Assembly: GCA_907163345.1 (NCBI GenBank)
Contig: CAJQUN010000502.1
Span: forward strand, 1 to 64,000
Source of the DNA: Haberlea rhodopensis
Taxonomy: Eukaryota; Streptophyta; Magnoliopsida; Lamiales; Gesneriaceae
Length of the DNA stretch: 64,000 nt
Reading direction: 5' to 3'
Within the stretch, counting starts at the first letter, position 1. Each line of letters begins with the position of its first letter. This document shows, in pieces, positions 56,963 through 64,000 of this stretch. The notes under the pieces were generated by a model. The model was not told where the DNA came from, did not search any database, and saw only the letters and a program-made list of their open reading frames with translations. The translations under genes and the position numbers were made by a program.

Positions 56963-59900
56963 TTTGAGAAATTTTCGAAAATTGCGTTAGCTTTTTGAAT
57001 TTTTTGATAAATTTCGATTTCGTGTGAATATTCGAGCATATGTCTTGAGTACATCATTTTCTTGGTTGGATATAGTTTGTGAGAAATTTTCACAATTACG
57101 GACGTTTTTTTTTATTTTCTGATAAATTTTGATTTCGTGCGAATATTAGAGTATGTGTCTTGTGTACATAGTTTTCTTGGTTGGAAGAAGGTTTTGAGAA
57201 ATTTCGGTAAATTACGTAAGTTTTTGTTTTTTGATAAATTTTGATTTCGTGCGAATATTCTTGTATATGTCTTTAGTACATCCTTTTTTGGTTTGATAAA
57301 GTTTGTGTGAAAATTTTCACAATTGGACGATTTTTTTTTATTTTCTGATAAATTTCGATTTCGTGCGAATATTCGAGTACATGTCTTGAGTACATCCTTT
57401 TCTAGGTTGGATAAAGTTTGTGCGAAATTTTCACAATTACGGACGTTTTTTTATTTTTTGATAAATTTTGATTTCTTGCGAATATTCGAGTATGTGTCTT
57501 GAGTACATAATGTTCTTTGTTGGAAGTATGTTTTGAGAAATTTTAGGAAATTACGTAAGTTTTTTATTTTTTGATTCGTGTGAATATTCGAGTATATGTC
57601 TTGTGGTTGGAAGAAGGTTTTGAGAAATTTTCAGAAATTACGTAAGTTTTTTTATTTTTTTTGATAAATTTTGATTTCGTGCGAATAATCGAGTATATGT
57701 CTTGAGTACATCCTTTTCTAGGTTGGATAAAGTTTGTGCGAAATTTTCACAATTACGGACGTGTTTTTATTTTCTGATAAATTTCGATTTCGTGCGAAAA
57801 TTCGAGTATGTGTCTTGAGTACCTAATTTTCTTTGTTGGAAGAAGGTTTTGAGAAATTTTCAGAAATTAGGTTAGTTTTTTGGTTTTTTGATAAATTTCG
57901 ATTTCGTGCGAATATTCGAGTATATGTCTTGAGTACATCCTTTTCTAGGTTGGATAAAGTTTGTGCAAAATTTTCACAATTACGGACATTTTTTTATTTT
58001 CTGATAAATTTCAATTTAATGCGAATATAAAAGTATGTGTCTTGAGTACATAATTTTCTTTTTTGGAAGAAGGTTTTGAGAAATTTTCGGAAATTGCGTA
58101 AGTTTTTTATTTTTCTGATAAATTTTTATTTCGTGTGAATAGTCGAGTATATGTCTTGAATACATCATTTTCTTTGTGGGATAAAGTTTGTGAGAAATTT
58201 TCACAATGACGAACGTTTTTTGATTTTCTGATAAATTTCGATTTCGTGCGAATATTCGAGTATGTGTCTTGAATACATTATTGTCTTTTTCGGAAATTAG
58301 GTAAGTTTTTTATTTTTTTGATAAATTTCGATTTCGTATGAATAATCGAGTATATGTCTTGAATACATCATTTTCTTTGTTGAAAGAAGTATTTGAGAAA
58401 TTTTTACAATTTCGGACGTTTTTTTGATTTTTGGATAAATTTCTATCTCCTGCGATTATATGAGTATGTGTTTTGAGTACATAATTTTCTTGGTTGGAAG
58501 AAGGTTTTGAGAAATTTTCAGAATTACGTAAGTTTTTTGATTTTTTGATAAATTTTGATTTCGTGCGAATATTTGAGTATATGTCTTGAGTACGTCATTT
58601 TCTTGGTTCGAATAAGTATTTGAGAAATTTTAACAATTTCAGATGTTTTTTTTATTTTTTGATAAATTTCTATTTCATGCAAATATAAGAGTATGTGTCT
58701 TGAGTACATAATTTTCCTTGTTGGGAGAAGGTTTTGAGAAATTTTTAGAATTACGTAAGTTTTTTGATTTTTTAATAAATTTCGATTTCGTGCGAATATT
58801 CGATTATATGTCTTGAGTACATCATTTCCTTGGTTCGAATAAGTATTTGAGAAATTTTAACAATTTCGAATGTTTTTTTGATAAATTTCTATTTCGTGCA
58901 ATTATAAGAGTATATGTCTTTAGTACATAATATCTTGGTTGGAGGAAGGTTTTCAGTAATTTTCAGAAATTACGTAAGTTTTTTGATTTTTTGATAAATT
59001 GATTTTGTGCGAATATTCGAGTATGTCTTTAGTACATTTTCTTGGTTTGATAGAGTTTGTGAAAAATTTCACAATTACGGACGTTTTTTAATTTTCATAT
59101 AAATTTCGATTTCGTGCGAATATTCGAGTATGTGTCTTGAGTACATAATTTTCTTTTTTGGAAGAAGGTTTTGAGAAATTTTCGGAAATTGCGTAAGTTG
59201 TTTATTTTTTTGATAAATTTTGATTTCGTGTGAATATTCGAGTGTATGTCTTGAATACGTCATTTTCTTGGTGGGATTAAGTTTGTGAGAAATTTTCACA
59301 ATGACGGACGTTTTTTTTTTATTTTTTGATAAATTTCGATTTCGTACGAATATTCGAGTATATGTCTAGAATACATTATTTTCTTTTTCGGAAGAAGGTT
59401 TTGAGAAATTTATCAGAAATTACGTAAGTTTTTAATTTTTTTGATAAATTTCGATTTCGTTTGAATAATCGAGTATATGTCTGGAATACATCATTTTCTT
59501 TGTTGAAAGAAGTATTTGAGTACAATTTCGGATGTTTTTTTGATTTTTGGATAAATTTCTATCTCCTGCGATTATAAGAGTATGCGTTTTGAGTACATAA
59601 TTTTCTTGGTTGGAAGAAGGTTTTGAGAAATTTTTCAGAATTACGTAAGTTTTTTGATTTTTTGATAAATTTCAATTTCGTGCGAATATTCGAGTATATG
59701 TCTTGAGTACATCATTTGCTTGGTTCGAATAAGTATTTGAGAAATTTTAACAATTTCAGATGTTTTTTTGATTTTTTGATAAATTTCTATTTCGTGCAAA
59801 TATAAGAGTATGTGTCTTGAGAACATAATTTTCCTTGTTGGGAGAAGGTTTTGAGAAATTTTCAGAATTACGTAATTTTTTTGATTTTTTTGATAAATTT

Positions 59901-62900
59901 CGATTTCGTGCGAATATTCGAGTATATGTCTTGAGTACATCATTTCCTTCGTTCGAATAAGTATTTGAGAAATTTTAACATTTCGGATGTTTTTTTGATA
60001 AATTTCTATTTCGTGCAATTATAAGAGTATGTGTCTTTAGTACATAAGTATCTTGGTTGGAGGAAGGTTTTCAGTAATTTTCAGAAATTACGTAAGTTTT
60101 TTGATTTTTTGATAAATTGATTTTGTGCGAATATTCGAGTTTGTCTGTAGTACATCCTTTTCTTGGTTTGATAGAGTTTGTGAAAAATTTCACAACTACG
60201 GACGTTTTTTAATTTTCATATAAATTTCGATTTCGTGCGAATAATCGAGTATGTGTCTTGAGTACATAATTTTCTTTTTTGGAAGAAGGTTTTGAGAAAT
60301 TTTCGGAAATTGCGTAAGTTGTTTATTTTTTTGATAAATTTTGATTTCGTGTGAATATTCGAGTCTATGTCTTGAATACGTCATTTTCTTGGTGGGATTA
60401 AGTTTGTGAGAAATTTTCACAATGACGGACGTTTTTTTTATTTTCTGATAAATTTCGATTTCGTACAAATATTCGAGTATGTGTCTTGAATACATTATTT
60501 TCTTTTTCGGAAGAAGGTTTTGAGAAATTTTCAGAAATTACGTAAGTTTTTAATTTTTTTGATAAATTTCGATTTCGTTTGAATAATCGAGTATATGTCT
60601 TGAATACATCATTTTCTTTGTTGAAAGAAGTATTTGAGTACAATTTCGGATGTTTTTTTGATTTTTGGATAAATTTCTATCTCATGCGATTATAAGAGTA
60701 TGCGTTTTTTGAGTACATAATTTTCTTGGTTGGAAGAAGGTTTTGAGAAATTTTTCAGAATTACGTAAGTTTTTTGATTTTTTGATAAATTTCAATTTCG
60801 TGCGAATATTCGAGTGTATGTCTTGAGTACATCATTTGCTTGGTTCGAATAAGTATTTGAGAAATTTTAACAATTTCAGATGTTTTTTTGATTTTTTGAT
60901 AAATTTATATTTCGTGCAAATATAAGAGTATGTGTCTTGAGAACATAATTTTCCTTGTTGGGAGAAGGTTTTGAGAAATTTTCAGAATTACGTAAGTTTT
61001 TTGATTTTTTGATACATTTCGATTTCGTGCGAATATTCGAGTATATGTCTTGAGTACATCATTTCCTTCGTTCGAATAAGTATTTGAGAAATTTTAACAT
61101 TTCGGATGTTTTTTTGATAAATTTCTATTTCGTGCAATTATAAGAGTATGTGTCTTTAGTACATAAGTATCTTTGTTGGAGGAAGGTTTTGAGTAATTTT
61201 CAGAAATTACGTAAGTTTTTTGATTTTTTGATAAATTTTGATTTTGTGCGAATATTCGAATATGTCTTTAGTACATCCTTTTCTTGGTTTGATAGAGTTT
61301 GTGAGAAATTTCACAATTACGGACTTTTTTTTAATTTTCTGATAAATTTCGATTTCGTGCAAATATTCGAGTATGTGTTTTGAGTACATAATTTTCTTTG
61401 TTGGATGAAAGTTTTGAGAAATTTTCGGAAATTACGTAAGCTTTTTATTTTTTTGATAAATTTCGATTTCGTGCGAATATTAGAGTATATGTCTTCAGTA
61501 CATCCTTTTCTATGTTGGAAAAAGTTTGTGCGAAATTTTTACTATTACGGACGTTTTTTTATTTTCTGATAAATTTCGTTTTCGTGCGAATATTCGAGTA
61601 TGTGTCTTGAGTACATAATTTTCTTTGTTGGAAGAAAGTTTTGAGAAATTTTCGAAAATTACGTAAGCATTTTATTTTTTTGATAAATTTCGATTTCGTG
61701 CGAATATTCGAGTATATGTCTTGAGTACATCATTTTCGTGGTTCGAATAAGTATTTGAGAAATTTTAACAATTTCGGACGTTTTTTTTTTGATAAATTTC
61801 TATCTCGTGCGATTATAAGAGTATGTGTTTTGAGTACATAATTTTCTTGGTTGGAAGAAGGTTTTGAGAATTTTCAAAATTATAAAAGTTTTTGATTTTT
61901 TGATAAATTTTGATTTCGTGCGAATATTCGAGTATATTTCTTGAGTACATCATTTTCTTTGTTCGAATATGTGTTTGAGAAATTTTAACAATTTCGGACG
62001 TTTTTTTGGATTTTTTGATAAATTTCTATTTCGTGAAATTTTAAGAGTATGTGTCTTGAGTACATAATTATCTTGGTTGGAAGGTTTTGAGAAATTTTCA
62101 GAAATTACGTATGTTTTTTGTTTTTTTGATAATTTTCGATTTCGTGCGAATATTCGAGTATATGTCTTGATTACATCATTTTCTAGGTTGGATAAAGTTT
62201 GTGCGAAATTTTCACATTTACCGACGTTATTTATATTTTCTGATAAATTTCGATTTCATTCGAATATTAGAGTATGTGTCTTGAGTACATAATTTTCTTT
62301 GTTGGAAGAAAGTTTTTAGAAATTTCGGCAAATTACGTAGGTTTTTTGTTTTTTTGATAAATTTCGATTTCGTGAGAAATTTTCACAATTACGGACGAAT
62401 TTTTTTTTTTCTGATAAATTTCGATTTCGTGCGAATATTCGAGTATATGTCTTGAGAACATCCTTTTCTAGGTTGAATAAAGTTAGTGCGAAATTTACAC
62501 AATTATAGACGTTTTTTTTATTTTCTGATAAATTTTGAATTCTTGCGAATATTTGATTATTTGTTTTAAGTACATAATTTTATTTTTTGGAAGACGATTT
62601 TGATAAATTTTTGGAAATTACTTAAGTTTTTTATCTTTTTGATAAATTTTTATTTCGTGTGAATAATCAAGTATCTGTTTTGAAAAAAATCATTTTCTTT
62701 GTTGAAAGAAGTATTTGAAAAACTTTACCAATTTCGGCGTTTTTTTTTTTGGATAAATTTCTATCTCTTATGATTATAAGAGTATGTGTTTTTAGTACAT
62801 AATTTTCTTGGTTGGAAGAGAGTTTTGAGAAATTTTTAGAATTACGTAAGTTTTTTATTTTTTGATAAATTTCGATTTCGTGCGAATATTCGAGTATATG

Positions 62901-64000
62901 TCTTGAGTACACCATTTTCTAGGTTGGGTAAAGTTTGTGCGAAATTTTCACAATTACGGATGTTTTTTTTTTTCTGAAAAATTACATAATTTTCTTTTTT
63001 GGAAGAAGGTTTTGAGAAATTTTTGGAAATTACGTAAGTTTTTTATTTTTTTGATAAATTTCGATTTCGTGTGAATATTCGAGTATATGTCTTGAGTACA
63101 TCATTTTCTAGGTTGGATAAAGTTTGTGAGAAATTTTAACAATTACAGACGTTTTTTTTATTTTCTGATAAATTCGGATTTCGTGCGAATATTCGAGTAT
63201 GTGTCTTGAGTACATAATTTTTGCAAATTACGTAAGTTTTTTGTTTTTTTTGATAAATTTCGATTTCGTGCGAATTTTGGAGTATATGTCTTTAGTACAT
63301 CCTTTTCTTGGTTTGATAAAGTTTGAGAGAAATTTTGCACTATTATGGACGTTTTTTTTTCTGTTAAATTTCTATTTCGTACGAATATTCGAGTATATGT
63401 CTTGAGTACATCCTTTTATAGGTTGGATAAAGTTTGTGCGAAATTTTCACAATTATGAACATTTTTTTATTTTCTGAAAAATTTCGAGTTCGTGCGAATA
63501 TTCGAGTATGTGTCCTGAGTACATAATTTTCTTGGTTTGATGAAGGTTTTGAGAAATTTTCACAAATTACGTAAGTTTTTGGTTTTTCAGATAACTCTCA
63601 ATTTCGTGTGAATATTCGAGTATATGTCTTTAGTATATCCTTTTCTTGGTTTGAAAAGTTCGTGTGAAATTTTCACAATTACGGACGATTGTTTTTTATT
63701 TTCTGGCAAATTTTGATTTCGTGCGAAATATTCAAGTATATGTCTTGAGTACATCATTTTCTAGGTTGGATAAAGTTTGTGTGAATTTTTCAAAATTACG
63801 GACGTTTTTTTATTTTCTGATAAATTTCGATTTCGTGCGGATATTCAAGTATGTGTATTGAGTACATAATTTTCATTGTTGGAAGAAGGTTTTGAGAAAT
63901 TTTTGGAAATTACGTAAGCTTTTTATTTTTTTTATAAATTTTGATTTCGTGTGAATATTCGTGTATATGTCTTGGGTACATCATTTTCTTGGTTGGATAA
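56930..64000 (-). repeat. 113-bp satellite array, reverse, to window end
   Basis: About 7 kb of the same satellite in opposite orientation, without retroelement interruption. Several monomer types alternate (with GGACG, GTAAGTTT or GTATTTGAG signatures). Short ORFs on both strands are by-products of the periodic sequence. Confidence 0.95.
58378..61739 (-). repeat. Higher-order satellite repeat, about 1.12 kb, three copies
   Basis: One anchor (TGTTGAAAGAAGTATTTGAG) starts at 58378, 59501 and 60619; another (GATAGAGTTTGTG) starts at 59049, 60170 and 61291. Spacings are 1123, 1118, 1121 and 1121 bp, about ten monomers. Copies 2 and 3 are the most alike. Outer limits are approximate. Confidence 0.87.

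Noticed and set aside
56930..64000. Telomeric or subtelomeric sequence
   Set aside because: No TTTAGGG-type repeats occur anywhere in the window; the array alone does not tell chromosomal position.

Overview
The window is plant heterochromatin, almost certainly from a flowering plant. It contains no host gene that I can recognise. It is an AT-rich tandem satellite (monomer about 113 bp) invaded by nested Ty3/gypsy LTR retrotransposons. Initiator-Met tRNA primer sites, polypurine tracts, TG...CA long terminal repeats (LTRs) and 5-bp target-site duplications can be read directly. The 1496-residue gag-pol frame has an integrase and a degenerate chromodomain-like C-terminus, as in the Tekay/Del branch of chromoviruses. 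I cannot name the species.

Layout, left to right. Satellite (1-19). Element P, a complete non-coding LTR element (20-8666, duplication CATAC). Satellite (8667-11119). A small reverse-strand LTR element T (11120-13338, duplication CACAT). Satellite (13339-14506). Element A, a gypsy element with a stop-ridden gag-pol (14507-49117); its 5' LTR is cut to about 100 bp and it is split by a 28-kb insertion. That insertion holds a reverse LTR scrap E (18011-18316) fused to element B (18317-46422). The 3' LTR of B was hit twice: by non-coding element C (24744-36257, duplication GATTG/TATTG) and by intact element D (36327-46278, duplication TAAAT). The 5' LTR of C in turn carries a solo LTR of the A family (24917-26939, duplication ATATT). 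Right of A come a scrap of reverse satellite (49118-49185), a rearranged Athila-type element F (49186-55552), a perfect 33-bp palindromic junction, forward satellite to about 56929, then an abrupt inversion into reverse satellite to the window end, with a higher-order repeat of about 1.12 kb.

How the parts relate. D is the only element with an uninterrupted reading frame and near-identical LTRs, so it is the youngest and the only plausible autonomous one. P, B and C have no usable coding capacity (B keeps a gag relic), but share primer site, leader, LTR ends and pre-polypurine-tract stem with A. This fits non-autonomous large retrotransposon derivatives (LARDs) mobilised by A- or D-like relatives.

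The most unusual signal is in these non-coding elements. Their internal regions, and parts of the LTRs, are trains of short perfect inverted repeats. Each stem differs in sequence, some cases show compensatory base changes, and some units alternate the reverse-complementary tetramers CGCT and AGCG. Two LTR families also carry clusters of the palindrome CGATCGATCG. Both look like structure kept, or repeatedly generated, at RNA or DNA level rather than coding sequence.
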